Below are positions 26,523-35,226 of a DNA stretch of 49,232 nt, in pieces. A program made the translations under genes and the position numbers. The DNA comes from Amycolatopsis orientalis DSM 43388 (GTDB lineage: Bacteria; Actinomycetota; Actinomycetes; Mycobacteriales; Pseudonocardiaceae). The DNA is taken from contig NZ_ASXG01000029.1 of assembly GCF_000411975.1 (NCBI RefSeq), forward strand, positions 1-49,232, given 5' to 3'. The notes under the pieces were generated by a model, which worked only from the letters and a program-made list of their open reading frames with translations, did no database searches and was not told where the DNA came from. Every line of letters begins with the position of its first letter. Positions within the stretch are counted from its first letter, which is position 1.

Positions 26523-26890
26523 TAGAGGATGTCCTCCGCGACGTCCGCTAGGGCCCGCTCGAATCGCGGAGCCTCTTTGTCAAGCGGCGGGTTGATGTTC
26601 AGAACGCCGTTGGTTTTATCGGTGCCGAAATACAGCAGGTTGCCAAGCGCGCCCTGAACCAGGTCCTTGTCCGGACCGATTTCCGCGCCAAGCCCGCCGT
26701 TGATCTCGTCGTACGTGATCGAGCGCGGGAAATGGCGGTAGGTCGGGTGGCCGGTGGCGTCGCGCCGCATGTCGTTCTTGACGTTCACCGCGCCCTTGCG
26801 GACGACCGGGAGAACCTTCTTGCGGATGTCGTCGGCCGCGATCTCGAGATCGTCGGCCAGCTTTTCTACCTCGGACCAGTCGACGCTCAC
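26522..26890 (-). CDS. HK97 gp10-like head-tail joining protein
   Basis: 122 aa: IRKKVLPVVRKGAVNVKNDMRRDA is the N-terminal helix typical of gp10-like neck proteins, ending in PRFERALADVAEDI. Overlaps its neighbours by one and four bases. Works in head-tail joining. Confidence 0.75.
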   Translation of the reverse strand: MSVDWSEVEKLADDLEIAADDIRKKVLPVVRKGAVNVKNDMRRDATGHPTYRHFPRSITYDEINGGLGAEIGPDKDLVQGALGNLLYFGTDKTNGVLNINPPLDKEAPRFERALADVAEDIL

Positions 26891-27288
26891 CCGGTCACCT
26901 CTTCGACCTGGAGTCGTACGGCCGACTGGAGAGACTTGCGATCGTCGGACTTCACGCGGAAGATGCGGCCGACATTATCCGGGTCGGCGGACGCGGTGAT
27001 CCGCACGCGGTGATCCACGCTGATAGCCGCGGTGCCGTTGACCGGCACGTGGAGTTCCAGGCTTTCCAGCGTCCACAGGTGTTCACCGGCAACCGGCGTC
27101 TGCGGGAAGCTGCCCCGTAGCCGCTGAATCTTGCACTTGCCCGAGTAGACCGGCGGCCCGTACGTCGGCGATACCGTGCCGTCCGGGTTGGTCGTTCTCC
27201 CAGTGACGGCAACGACTTCGCACGCGTCGAGCATCAGCGATTCAGCGGCCCGGCGGGCGCGGGCCACGAGCCCGCGCGTGTTCCTCAT
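26887..27288 (-). CDS. Head closure / stopper protein
   Basis: 133 aa, mostly beta structure (CEVVAVTGRTTNPDGTV; GKCKIQRL; RVRITASADPDNVGRIFRV). The sequence pattern and place match actinophage head-closure proteins (DUF6093-like). GTG/ATG overlaps of four bases on both sides show one translational unit. Confidence 0.7.
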   Translation of the reverse strand: MRNTRGLVARARRAAESLMLDACEVVAVTGRTTNPDGTVSPTYGPPVYSGKCKIQRLRGSFPQTPVAGEHLWTLESLELHVPVNGTAAISVDHRVRITASADPDNVGRIFRVKSDDRKSLQSAVRLQVEEVTG

Positions 27289-27872
27289 CGGAACCTCACC
27301 ATGGCGACCGATCCGCCGAACCGTGCGCGTAGCCGCTTGCGGGTGGCGTCGGGCAGCTCGATAACCCCGGCCAGACGGCCGGAGGCGGACGAGTTGTAGC
27401 CCTCGCTGTAGTCATCGATCCGAAGCTGGGTCAGGTCGCCACGGGAGCTGTAGCCCCCGTCTTCGGCGTTCGCGAGCGCGAGCCCGACCAGCGAGCACAC
27501 GAGGTCCACGACGTCAGCCGGTACCTCGTCCAGCCCGCCGTTAGCCGACACGGTGACGACCCGCGGGCAGTGGGGGTGTCCCCAGCCGCGTTGACGCCAC
27601 AGGGAACCGTTGACCAGACGCCAGTCCGTCACCGGCTCGCCGTCGAGGAGAACCCATGCGACAGACCGAATCGGCTGGGCGGGCAGCGTCAGCTCCGACT
27701 GACCGATGGCGGGAATGTCCGCCGTGTAGTCGGTCCGTGTGATCGGGGACCCGGCCGCGGAGCGAACCTCCGAAGAGGCGGCCGCCAGAAAGGCGGCCAC
27801 CCGTTCGGTGTTCGTGACGTCGATCCCGCGCGCGGCTAGGTCAGCCGTTCCCGCCAGACTTGGCAGCGCCAC
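27285..27872 (-). CDS. Head-tail adaptor (connector) protein
   Basis: 195 aa. ERVAAFLAAASSEVRSAAGSPITR at the N-terminus followed by a beta arm (LTLPAQPIRSVAWVLLDGEPV) is the pattern of gp6/gp15-like adaptors which bind the portal ring. Overlaps the end of the 67-aa gene by 32 bp. Confidence 0.75.
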   Translation of the reverse strand: MALPSLAGTADLAARGIDVTNTERVAAFLAAASSEVRSAAGSPITRTDYTADIPAIGQSELTLPAQPIRSVAWVLLDGEPVTDWRLVNGSLWRQRGWGHPHCPRVVTVSANGGLDEVPADVVDLVCSLVGLALANAEDGGYSSRGDLTQLRIDDYSEGYNSSASGRLAGVIELPDATRKRLRARFGGSVAMVRFR

Positions 27873-28044
27873 GAGAGGTGCCCTTCTGGCCGGGCTCGGT
27901 CACCTTGACGTCCCGGAGGTCGTCGCGGCGCACGAGCTTGCGGAAATAGTCAATTCGTTCCTGGTCCGCTTCCCGCTCGTCATCGAGCAGGAAAGTGACC
28001 TTCTGGCCTTCGTTGTTTTCGGTGGTGACGTGAACAGCAGCCAT
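27841..28044 (-). CDS. Small head-region protein, 67 aa
   Basis: A charged short protein (TTENNEGQKVTFLLDDEREAD) with a Gly/Ser/Lys tail. Good ribosome site (GGAGGTCAG) before ATG 28044. It lies between coat and adaptor, where actinophages often have a short protein of unknown role. No family recognised. Confidence 0.65.
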   Translation of the reverse strand: MAAVHVTTENNEGQKVTFLLDDEREADQERIDYFRKLVRRDDLRDVKVTEPGQKGTSRGAAKSGGNG

Positions 28045-28071
28045 TACGGCTGACCTCCTAAGCGCGAGTTA

Positions 28072-28956
28072 TCAGAGAACGGTGACGTCCACGTCGCAGA
28101 CCACCAGGGCCTCCGGGCGGACAACCTTCGCGCCGTACAGGTGCAGTCCCTTCACGGCGTCCGAGAAGCTGTTCTGCGGGCGGTAAGCCTCGGTCTTCGA
28201 GATCTGCTCCGCGTACGTGGTCGCCATCGAGTGACCGGCAACCAGGAAGTTGGAAACCGCCGGAGCGGTGCCCGCGGTGCCCTGCGGAATCGTGTTCGAC
28301 ACGATCACCGAGAAGCCGACAATGCGGCCAACCTCGCCGTTCATGATGCCCGCGGAGCTGCCGTACTTGGAGACGTCCACGAAACGCGGGTCACCCAGCA
28401 GAACGGCGTAAAACTCCGGGCTCACGATCAGGAATCGACCGGTGGCCGGGACGTTCGCCTTGTCCAGGGCGACGCGCGCCTTCCGGATGAGCACGTACGC
28501 GCCGTTCTGCGCGGCCGTGGCGTCCGAAGTGGACAGAGCGGTAGCCGGGAGAACGGTACCCGCGCCCGCGACCATCAGGCCGGACAGGAAGGTGTCCGCC
28601 GCGGCCGACAGACCGCGCGCGGCCAGCTCGGCGGCCTTGGTCATCACCTGGCCGTTGTCGCGAACCTGGCGAGCGTCGATGTCGTCCAGCTCGAACGCGA
28701 AGTACTTCGCCTGGTCGATGAGCAGAAGCTGCTCAGTCGTGGTCAGCGTCGCCGGGTCGATCTGCGTGGTGTTCTTGACGTAGTTAGCGATCGACGGCGC
28801 GGACAGCGCACCGATGTGCACCGTGTCGCCGTAGGCGGAGATGTCGCCTTCGTAGTCGTGATTGACCACGCCGCCCTGGGCGAAAATGTACTGGGTCGGA
28901 AGCGCGGTCAGGAGTTCCGCGTTCCAAACTTCGGGGATAAAGGTGTCAACAGCCAT
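28072..28956 (-). CDS. Major capsid protein, P22-coat-like
   Basis: 294 aa. It starts TFIPEVWNAELLTALPTQYIFAQ and has DYEGDISAYGDTVHIGALS and AKYFAFELDDIDARQVR, the pattern of the P22-coat subfamily found in many actinophages. A scaffold gene precedes it. Assembles the icosahedral shell. Confidence 0.88.
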   Translation of the reverse strand: MAVDTFIPEVWNAELLTALPTQYIFAQGGVVNHDYEGDISAYGDTVHIGALSAPSIANYVKNTTQIDPATLTTTEQLLLIDQAKYFAFELDDIDARQVRDNGQVMTKAAELAARGLSAAADTFLSGLMVAGAGTVLPATALSTSDATAAQNGAYVLIRKARVALDKANVPATGRFLIVSPEFYAVLLGDPRFVDVSKYGSSAGIMNGEVGRIVGFSVIVSNTIPQGTAGTAPAVSNFLVAGHSMATTYAEQISKTEAYRPQNSFSDAVKGLHLYGAKVVRPEALVVCDVDVTVL

Positions 28957-28978
28957 TGTGGCGATTCCTTACGGGTGG

Positions 28979-29617
28979 TTATTTGATCCCGTAGAGATCG
29001 TTAAGGCGGCCTTCGGCCTTGGCCTTCATGATCGCTGCGGGGCTCATCTTCGCCAGTTCGGCGCGAGTGAGCTGGGACGGCCGCGCGGGCTGCTTGCGTG
29101 CGCCCTGGTCGGCGGAACCCTGGAACCGGCCCGTTGCGGTACCTGCCAGGTGTGGTTTTCGGGTGAGCAGGTCGGCAATCGCGTCCGCGATTTCCTCCTG
29201 GTCAACGTTGCCGTCCTTGTCGACCTCGAACTGTGAGGGGTCGATGTTCAGAACGGCATCGGAAACGTCGGCGAGCTTGCCAGCCGCGGCGGCTCGAATT
29301 TCCGCGCGGATAATTCGAGTGTTGGCCTTTTCGAGGGCGGCGGCCTCTGCCTTCGCCGTCAGCGCGTCGAGGTCGGGCTGTTCGCCTGCCTTGGGCTGCG
29401 GCGCTTTCAGCGCTTCGAGTTCCTTGCGAGCCTCGCGAAGCTGCTGCTTGTACTGGTTCCGCTCCGCCTTCATGGCGTCGAGGGCTTTCTTGCCCTTGTC
29501 GCCCAAGGCGTCCTCGCCCTCTAGCGGGGCGTCGGTGTCTTCGGTTTCGGCGGCGGAGCCGGTGCCCTCGGTCTCGTCAACCTCGGGGTTGGTGCCATCG
29601 TTTTCGGGTTCAGCCAT
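28979..29617 (-). CDS. Scaffolding protein
   Basis: 212 aa. Acidic N-terminal 45 residues (DETEGTGSAAETEDTD), a central coiled coil (MKAERNQYKQQLREARKELEALK), and a basic C-terminus (LAKMSPAAIMKAKAEGRLNDLYGIK) that usually contacts the coat. Position between MuF-like and coat genes agrees. Helps shape the prohead and is then removed. Confidence 0.85.
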   Translation of the reverse strand: MAEPENDGTNPEVDETEGTGSAAETEDTDAPLEGEDALGDKGKKALDAMKAERNQYKQQLREARKELEALKAPQPKAGEQPDLDALTAKAEAAALEKANTRIIRAEIRAAAAGKLADVSDAVLNIDPSQFEVDKDGNVDQEEIADAIADLLTRKPHLAGTATGRFQGSADQGARKQPARPSQLTRAELAKMSPAAIMKAKAEGRLNDLYGIK

Positions 29618-29638
29618 TGCGGCGGAGCCTTTCTCGAC

Positions 29639-30547
29639 TCAGAGGATGTAGCCGTGTTGGCGGAGGAGCCGTACGGCCTCGTCGTGATCGCCGTTCGCGA
29701 TCTCGTAAATTCGTTCCGGCATCAGGCGGACTGCGCCCTTGAGGCGTCGGCCCGCGGTGCCGAACCGGGTGGTACCGGTCGTGGTGGTGCCAGCGGCGGA
29801 CATCCCTTTGCGGGCGTTGACCACCTGGCCCATGTCGGCCCCTTCGCGGATAGCTTGGGCACCGTCTTTGGTGAAGATCCGGTCTTGCTCGTCTTTCGAG
29901 AGCGACCGGAAGTATTCGAGAGGGTCTGCCGTCAGACCCATGGCGCGAGCGTCGTGCTCGGATGTCGTCGGAATCGCGTAGCAGTCGCACCCGGGGTGCC
30001 GCTGAAAGTCGGCTTTCCAGCTATAGACACGGCCCGCCAGGAGAATGCAGCGGGAGCACGTCTCGCCGTAGATCACGCGGACCCACTCGGCGTTACGAGT
30101 GGCGACCGCGATTCCGTCAGCGACCCGGCCCGCGTCGGACACCTGGGTTCGCACGATCGCTTCTAGGTGGGCTTGCCCCAAGGCCATAGCGCGATCAACC
30201 GACGCCCCAAGCCCGATAGCGCGCTTGGTCGTGATCACCGGGTGGAACAGAAGCGATGGCAACGGTCGGCCGTCGCTTGCGATTCCGGCGAGCGAGTGCG
30301 GCGCGACGTCCCCGGCGGAGTCGAGCCGTTCGCCCTGCTGCCGGAGCACCGCGTCCGCGTAGTCGTCCGCAGTGGACGTCTGGCGTAGCTGAGCCTCCGT
30401 CACGAGGGCCGTAAGCCTTGCGACAGAGGCAATCCAGGTATCAAGCCGCTGTGGATCCAGCGCCGCCCACAGGCGGCGTCCCTCCTTGGCCGTCGCCTTG
30501 GACAGGCTGCGTCGGGCCCTCGCCCGGCGTTCCGCTATTGGGAGCAT
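29639..30547 (-). CDS. MuF-like minor head protein
   Basis: 302 aa. The C-terminal half has NAEWVRVIYGETCSRCILLAGRVY and FQRHPGCDCYAIP, the cysteine motif of actinophage MuF-like (VG15) head proteins. Overlaps the portal gene by 107 bp. It is thought to be a minor capsid component or to enter with DNA. Confidence 0.82.
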   Translation of the reverse strand: MLPIAERRARARRSLSKATAKEGRRLWAALDPQRLDTWIASVARLTALVTEAQLRQTSTADDYADAVLRQQGERLDSAGDVAPHSLAGIASDGRPLPSLLFHPVITTKRAIGLGASVDRAMALGQAHLEAIVRTQVSDAGRVADGIAVATRNAEWVRVIYGETCSRCILLAGRVYSWKADFQRHPGCDCYAIPTTSEHDARAMGLTADPLEYFRSLSKDEQDRIFTKDGAQAIREGADMGQVVNARKGMSAAGTTTTGTTRFGTAGRRLKGAVRLMPERIYEIANGDHDEAVRLLRQHGYIL

Positions 30548-31955
30548 TAAGGTTTCTCGCGATCTCGGCGATTGGGTCGGTCTCCGCCTGGCGGCGGCGC
30601 ATCTCGACCACCTCGGCCACTTCCTGGGGCGTCAGCCCCCACTTGGCGGCCAAGTACTCGAACGGGAAACCCACCTGCGAGAGCTTGAGCAGGGCGTCCG
30701 CAAGCTGTGACTGCGAGCGGAATTCCTCGTCAGCCCAAAGGGACCGTCCCGCGCGGAGCGCTTCGGCCTTGGCCGTGTTGCCCTGGGCGAGCGCGATAAG
30801 CGCCGCGGCTTCGCGAATGGCCGCGCCGAACCACAGTTGCTTTTCCTGCGTCCGCTTGACGAGGCCGCCTTCCGCGGCGATAAGCGCGTCGCTCGACAGG
30901 TTGGCAATTTTGCCGATGAGGTAGTGCTGGGGCGTGCGAGTCTGCGCCGCGATGTGGCCAATAGCAGTCTCGATGATCTCGGTAAACGCGGTCAGGTTGG
31001 TTTCCGAGAATTCCGCGACCTTCGCGTTTTCGTCGGTGACGAACGCGATGCGGTCAATCGCGAACCGCTCCATGTCTACCGGGCGCTCGCCGATGACCGT
31101 GCCCTTGTCGTCAAGGATGGGGATCATCGGGCGTTCCGCGCCGAGGATGAGCCGTTGCTTGAAACCGGCGTAGTCGGACGCGGTGAACAGAAGCGACCAC
31201 AGGAGGTTTACGCCATCCTGCATCGAGATAACGCCGGTGACGTCCGAAATGGGGTCGGCGAGCAGAGTCGGCTTGTTCTGTAGCTCGACCATCGGGACAA
31301 CGCCCATCGGGTTCGGCTGGGGGTTGGGCTCCGAATCGCCCATGTCCCGCGTGGCCCACTTGTCCAGCTCTTCATCAATCGCCGCGTCGGCGTGCGTCTT
31401 CGTGTTCTGCGAGAGCGGGCGCTCGAATTTCCACACCTCGTCCGGCAGATACAGCGTCGCAAACTCGCGGTTGCCGTCCTGCCACGTTTTCAGCGCCGCG
31501 CGCCGGAGGCGGCGCGAGCCGGGAACGTAGGCGATGATGCACTGAGAGGCGTCCTCGAACGTGACCATCGGGGTCTGTTCGTCGTCCGGGTTGCCCCAGA
31601 CGAGGACGAACGACCGGCCGGAGTTGATAGCGCCGAGAAAGCCTAGCTGCGAGTCGACGTCGAGCCCGTTCGTCTGCCAGACGCGCCAAATCTCTTTGTC
31701 CGCCTGGGCTTCGCCGTTCGCGTGGATGCCCTGCCAGGTAAGCCGCTCCACCGGAGCGTCAGACACCAGCGGCACCCAGTTGTCCGCGAACCCCTTGTAG
31801 CGGTCCGCGTGGTACTTCGCGAACTGCTCGGAAGCGAACTTGAGCCGGTGGTCACCGCGGTAATACCGGTCGATCGTGTGAATGGCCGGGCGGCGGTTGC
31901 GAAGCTCGTTGTACATGACATCCACGAGCGCGGAAGCGTCCTCAATGGTCGCCAT
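30441..31955 (-). CDS. Portal protein, SPP1 gp6-like
   Basis: 504 aa. DRYYRGDHRLKFASEQFAKY, WVPLVSDAPVERLTWQG and FLGAINSGRSFVLVW follow the family pattern; the long helical wing (AEFSETNLTAFTEIIETAIGHIAAQTRTP) and the Gly/Pro-rich end are usual. Directly after the large terminase. Forms the dodecameric DNA gate. Confidence 0.92.
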   Translation of the reverse strand: MATIEDASALVDVMYNELRNRRPAIHTIDRYYRGDHRLKFASEQFAKYHADRYKGFADNWVPLVSDAPVERLTWQGIHANGEAQADKEIWRVWQTNGLDVDSQLGFLGAINSGRSFVLVWGNPDDEQTPMVTFEDASQCIIAYVPGSRRLRRAALKTWQDGNREFATLYLPDEVWKFERPLSQNTKTHADAAIDEELDKWATRDMGDSEPNPQPNPMGVVPMVELQNKPTLLADPISDVTGVISMQDGVNLLWSLLFTASDYAGFKQRLILGAERPMIPILDDKGTVIGERPVDMERFAIDRIAFVTDENAKVAEFSETNLTAFTEIIETAIGHIAAQTRTPQHYLIGKIANLSSDALIAAEGGLVKRTQEKQLWFGAAIREAAALIALAQGNTAKAEALRAGRSLWADEEFRSQSQLADALLKLSQVGFPFEYLAAKWGLTPQEVAEVVEMRRRQAETDPIAEIARNLNAPNSGTPGEGPTQPVQGDGQGGTPPVGGAGSTAA

Positions 31956-31968
31956 GCGTAAAGCCTTC

Positions 31969-33573
31969 CTAAGCTCCGTAGTAGTAATTCCGCCGCTTGG
32001 CGGCCAGTCCGGCGGCGCGGACGTCGCCCGCGGCCTCGTGCGTCAGCACGGACGTCACACAGGCGTCAATCTTGAGTTTGTCGCTGACTTTCACGAGCAC
32101 GTAGCGATCGGCCGGGCGCGCGGCTGCGCGCGTATTGCCGACGTGGGCCGTCGTGATTTCGCAACCGTCGTGCGTGAAGCCGGAATCGGCCGTCATCACA
32201 TCGGTTTTCAGCCGCTCGGCAGCGTCGTGCATCTGCGCCGGACGCCGGGTGTACCAACGGATAACCCGCTTGGCCCCGAAGCTCTCGGCCCACGCGTCGA
32301 TCTCGGATTCCCAGTACGGCGGGTCGCAATACATCCGAACGACGTCGTACCGCGCGAACAGCTCGCGAACCGCGGCGTCCACTTCGAGCCGCGGCACCTG
32401 GCCGTCAAAGTCGGCCGGATTCCAAATCGTCTTTCGGCCGTTCGGCCCGTAAGTCGGGGTGAACTGGAAACCGTCCATGGTTTCCGCGCGAAGCGCTGTC
32501 CAGTCGTCAACGTCCGAACCGTCGAACCCGAGCACGATCCGCGTACGCGGCTTGACGACGCGGTCAGCCTTGTGGCTTTCCCACGCGGCGAGGTCCAGCC
32601 ACGTATCCGTGCCTGCCGTGATCCGGTTGCCGAAGAATCGCTCGGCCTGCGCGGGGTCGCGCGTGAGCAATTCGGCAACCTCGGCCTCGATGCCGTCAAA
32701 GTCGATGTGGCTCGAACCGGCGTAGACAACCTTGTAGATCTTTCGCCGGTCGGCTTTGTTCTTGAATGACAGGTTGGCCGGGGCTTGCGGGAAGAATCGG
32801 AAAACGTCGTCCACCGTGGTCTGGTGGGTGAGCTGTGCCGTGCTCTCTTCCGTTGGGTCCCACGCGTTCGTGGTCTCGATTACCCGGCCACCCATACCGG
32901 CCGCGCCGCGGCGCTGGGTGTCGGCGACCTTCACCATCTTGTTCTGTTTGGTGTAGGTTCCGGTCTCGTCCTGAACGGCGAAAATGATGGGGTTACCGAG
33001 ACGCGATTGCGCCGACGAGGTAACAACGGTGATTTCGCCATCGCGGGGAAGCCGCGTGAATTCCTCGCCGACCCGGCAGACGTCGCCGAGCGGGCCGAGT
33101 TTGAGCATGGCCTTTAGCGGACGGTAAACATTGTCTACCTGGTCTTCCGATGTGGCCAGAAGCTGAATTAGCGGCGTTGTCCACGGGCGGCCCATCGGTT
33201 CGCCCGGTTCGTAGACGTACATCCAGCCGCACGGGCAGCCCCAGTCGGCGCAGGCGTAAACCTCTCCGCCTGCCGCCCAGCCGTCGAAAACGACCGGGCC
33301 GAGCGCTTCCGCGATTGTCTGCGCCGCGGCAAACGGGCCCTTGCCGGACTTCTGCGGCATGACGATTTGCGAACGCCGGTAGTAGAACGCGGGGGCGAGC
33401 TGCCCCCGCTCGGCGGTCGGCTTGACGCGGTAGTGGTTGGCCAGACACCAGAGCTGCCACGGGTAGAGCTCAAGCTGAGCACCCCGGGCGTCCCGGTCGG
33501 GTACCGGACAGTGAGCCTCGATCCAGTCCGGGACAATCCACAGGGTAGGAAAGTCCACGGTGAAGTCATCCAC
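31969..33573 (-). CDS. Large terminase subunit
   Basis: 534 aa. The Walker A-like segment MPQKSGKGPFAAA (near residue 74) and Walker B with catalytic Glu (IIFAVQDETGTY) define the ATPase. The nuclease part shows GFDGSDVDDWTAL, with acidic residues for metal binding, and RYVLVKVSDKLKIDACVTSVLTHEA at the end. GTG 33573 follows AGGAGG at six bases. Packages DNA into the prohead together with the small subunit. Confidence 0.93.
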   Translation of the reverse strand: MDDFTVDFPTLWIVPDWIEAHCPVPDRDARGAQLELYPWQLWCLANHYRVKPTAERGQLAPAFYYRRSQIVMPQKSGKGPFAAAQTIAEALGPVVFDGWAAGGEVYACADWGCPCGWMYVYEPGEPMGRPWTTPLIQLLATSEDQVDNVYRPLKAMLKLGPLGDVCRVGEEFTRLPRDGEITVVTSSAQSRLGNPIIFAVQDETGTYTKQNKMVKVADTQRRGAAGMGGRVIETTNAWDPTEESTAQLTHQTTVDDVFRFFPQAPANLSFKNKADRRKIYKVVYAGSSHIDFDGIEAEVAELLTRDPAQAERFFGNRITAGTDTWLDLAAWESHKADRVVKPRTRIVLGFDGSDVDDWTALRAETMDGFQFTPTYGPNGRKTIWNPADFDGQVPRLEVDAAVRELFARYDVVRMYCDPPYWESEIDAWAESFGAKRVIRWYTRRPAQMHDAAERLKTDVMTADSGFTHDGCEITTAHVGNTRAAARPADRYVLVKVSDKLKIDACVTSVLTHEAAGDVRAAGLAAKRRNYYYGA

Positions 33574-33588
33574 CGTGAGCCTCCTATG

Positions 33589-33783
33589 TCAGTATTCGTC
33601 CCGCCATTCGCCTTGTTGAATGGCGCGGTTGGCGGATGCGCGGGTTCGATGACTTCCGAATCGGTGGCGCAGCCGCCCGTGAGTGCAATAGACGCAGTCG
33701 GGACCGCACGGGCGAACGTAAGCGCGCGTCTCACCGCGCGCCAGGCGCACTCGGTACGGTGCGGTCTTATCCGTGTGGCTCAC
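33589..33783 (-). CDS. Small zinc-knuckle-like protein, 64 aa
   Basis: Basic protein with GPDCVYCTHGRLRHRFGSHRTRASANRAI: a CxxC followed by histidines could bind zinc. It sits between the terminase genes. Such short proteins recur at this spot in actinophages, with no known role. GTG 33783, 12 bases past the small-terminase stop. Confidence 0.6.
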   Translation of the reverse strand: MSHTDKTAPYRVRLARGETRAYVRPCGPDCVYCTHGRLRHRFGSHRTRASANRAIQQGEWRDEY

Positions 33784-33795
33784 AGGACTTTCCTG

Positions 33796-34254
33796 TCAGT
33801 CGTTTTTAACGACCCTCATCCGGTTCTTTGCGGACGGCCGGGTCGGTTTGGTTTCTGCGGAAGGCGTGCTGTTGTCGGCTTCCTCGATCCGCCATCGGTT
33901 GCGAAGCATTCCCTGAACGGAGAGCCCGAGGGAGTCGAGATACTGTCGGACGACTTTCTGAAGTTCGACGGAGGCTTTCGGCATTTCTGCTTCGCAAAGC
34001 TTCCGGACGAACATCGCAACCTCGATCGTCTGGTCGAGTTGTCGCCACATGATCGCCTGCGGTCGCTGCCACAGGTCGAGCCAGAACTCGACTTCTCGCT
34101 GCGTGGCCTGGATTAGCGGCCACTCCGGCGGCGGCTGGTATTCCGGCTCGCGAGGGAGCGTGGTCCAGCCAGCGGCGTCCGACGGACGTTCGCGGCGGAG
34201 AGCATTGGGATCGGGCGGCGGTCCGGAGACCGCGCGTGCACCACCACGGGGCAT
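33796..34254 (-). CDS. Small terminase subunit
   Basis: 152 aa. Start ATG 34254 after GAGGAGAC. The protein begins PRGGARAVSGPPPDPNALRR, the common N-terminus of actinophage small terminases, then WPLIQATQREVEFWLDLWQRPQA and a helical region (VEVQK-like repeats, SLGLSVQGMLRNRWRI), ending basic. Recognises the packaging site, probably in the nearby gene-poor stretch 35.2-35.4 kb. Confidence 0.85.
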   Translation of the reverse strand: MPRGGARAVSGPPPDPNALRRERPSDAAGWTTLPREPEYQPPPEWPLIQATQREVEFWLDLWQRPQAIMWRQLDQTIEVAMFVRKLCEAEMPKASVELQKVVRQYLDSLGLSVQGMLRNRWRIEEADNSTPSAETKPTRPSAKNRMRVVKND

Positions 34255-34376
34255 GTCGGTCTCCTCGGGTTGGTTTGGGGCTAGCGCGATCGGCCCTTTG
34301 CGACAGCGCTCCGCGGTGCAAGAAGCCTTGCGCGGGCTGTGAACCGATCGCCTTACCGGCTTCTCGGCTAGCGTTG

Positions 34377-34483
34377 TGCGCGGGCGGGATTCGGACCCGC
34401 GTGGGCTGGAGCATCGGGTGAATCCGGACCCGCTCTCAGTCCTGTATCCGGTGTCAGCATTCGGCCAGCTCTGCCACCGCGCG
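34377..34483 (-). other. tRNA-like segment, probably degenerate
   Basis: Has a good T-arm (GCGGG-TCCGAAT-CCCGC), an acceptor-like pairing CGCGCGG/CCGCGCA with one mismatch, and a class II D-arm (GCA...TGC). At 107 bases it is too long, and no standard anticodon arm with U33 can be drawn. A decayed or inserted class II tRNA is the likely reading. Confidence 0.35.
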
Positions 34484-34549
34484 TGCCGGTCAACGGCTCC
34501 CGGCTTGCCCCTTCGCAGGGCCGCCTGAATGGTCGGCCGTTTGGGGTTC

Positions 34550-34690
34550 CCCGGTAGCGACCCGGGCACTTTTGCGACCCGCCCTGGGCTGCCAGGGGCA
34601 GCGGAACGGGTCTTGCTAACGCGGCAGCTCTGCCATTGAGACTTACCGGGGAGACTCCTCCTCGGGCGGGACTCGAACCCGCAACCACCG
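34550..34690 (-). other. Further tRNA-like remnants with strong hairpins
   Basis: 34,655-34,690 includes an isolated T-arm GCGGG-TTCGAGT-CCCGC. 34,550-34,650 begins like a tRNA (CCCCGGT, then CTCAATGGCAGAG) and has hairpins GCTGCC-cct-GGCAGC and CCCTGG-cagc-CCAGGG, but no legible anticodon arm. I read both as remains of tRNA genes in the array. Confidence 0.3.
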
Positions 34691-34695
34691 CCACG

Positions 34696-34768
34696 CTGGC
34701 CTCCCTGGACTCGAACCAGGAACCGGCGGATTAACAATCCGCTGCTCTGCCAATTGAGCTAGAGACCA
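34696..34768 (-). tRNA. tRNA-Asn (GTT)
   Basis: Acceptor TGGTCTC / GAGGCCA, D-arm GCTC...GAGC, anticodon arm GCGGA-TTGTTAA-TCCGC with anticodon GTT, T-arm CCTGG-TTCGAGT-CCAGG. Discriminator G; CCA not encoded. It is one base from the next tRNA, so they are co-transcribed with the late operon. Confidence 0.88.
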
Positions 34769-34769
34769 A

Positions 34770-34846
34770 TGGTACCCCTCCACGGATTCGAACCGCGAAC
34801 CTTCCGGGTCTGAGCCGGACGCCTCTGCCAGTTGGGCTAGAGGGGC
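34770..34846 (-). tRNA. tRNA with CAG anticodon (nominally Leu) but short variable loop
   Basis: Acceptor GCCCCTC / GAGGGGT with a G1-U72 wobble, A73 and an encoded CCA. Anticodon arm TCCGG-CTCAGAC-CCGGA gives CAG; T-arm CGCGG-TTCGAAT-CCGTG. The variable loop has only about five bases, unlike all bacterial tRNA-Leu, so charging with leucine is uncertain. Confidence 0.65.
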
Positions 34847-34915
34847 GAGCGATCCGGGCGAGCCCTGCTTCATTTGAGCTTCGGCGGCTGCGTCTACCCG
34901 AAGCCCCGGATCTAG

Positions 34916-34996
34916 CGGAGAGCCGAGGAATCGAACCCCGCGGCTGAGCCGCCCCCGGTTTTCGAAACCGGGTGCCCACCATTGGGCTGACTCTCC
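34916..34996 (-). tRNA. tRNA-Ser (CGA)
   Basis: Acceptor GGAGAGT / GCTCTCC, D-stem GCCC/GGGC, anticodon arm CCGGT-TTCGAAA-ACCGG with CGA, long variable arm GCGGC-tca-GCCGC, T-arm CGGGG-TTCGATT-CCTCG, discriminator G. CCA not encoded. Clear class II serine tRNA. Confidence 0.85.
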
Positions 34997-35073
34997 AGTG
35001 CCCGTTTAAGCGGCGAGCGACCCGCACAGGGCGGCTAGCCGACCTGCTAGCGCTTTGATGACGTTCAACCCCG

Positions 35074-35226
35074 TTAGCTTTCCGGCGGTATCCACCCAAG
35101 GGCCGCCAGGCGGCGGATTAGGCGGTTGACCGCTTCCTCCATCGCTTCGAGCTGCGCCCGATCCGATTCGTGCTCCGCGGCGAGACAGGTGAAGTCGGTC
35201 TCGCACACGCACGGTTCGTCGCTCAC
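35074..35226 (-). CDS. Small acidic hypothetical protein, 50 aa
   Basis: GTG 35226 with GAGAGGG eight bases upstream. The product starts SDEPCVCETDFTCLAAEH, with three close cysteines, then a helical part (AQLEAMEEAVNRLIRRLAAL). No family recognised. It sits between the tRNA array and the HNH gene on the late strand. Confidence 0.6.
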   Translation of the reverse strand: MSDEPCVCETDFTCLAAEHESDRAQLEAMEEAVNRLIRRLAALGWIPPES

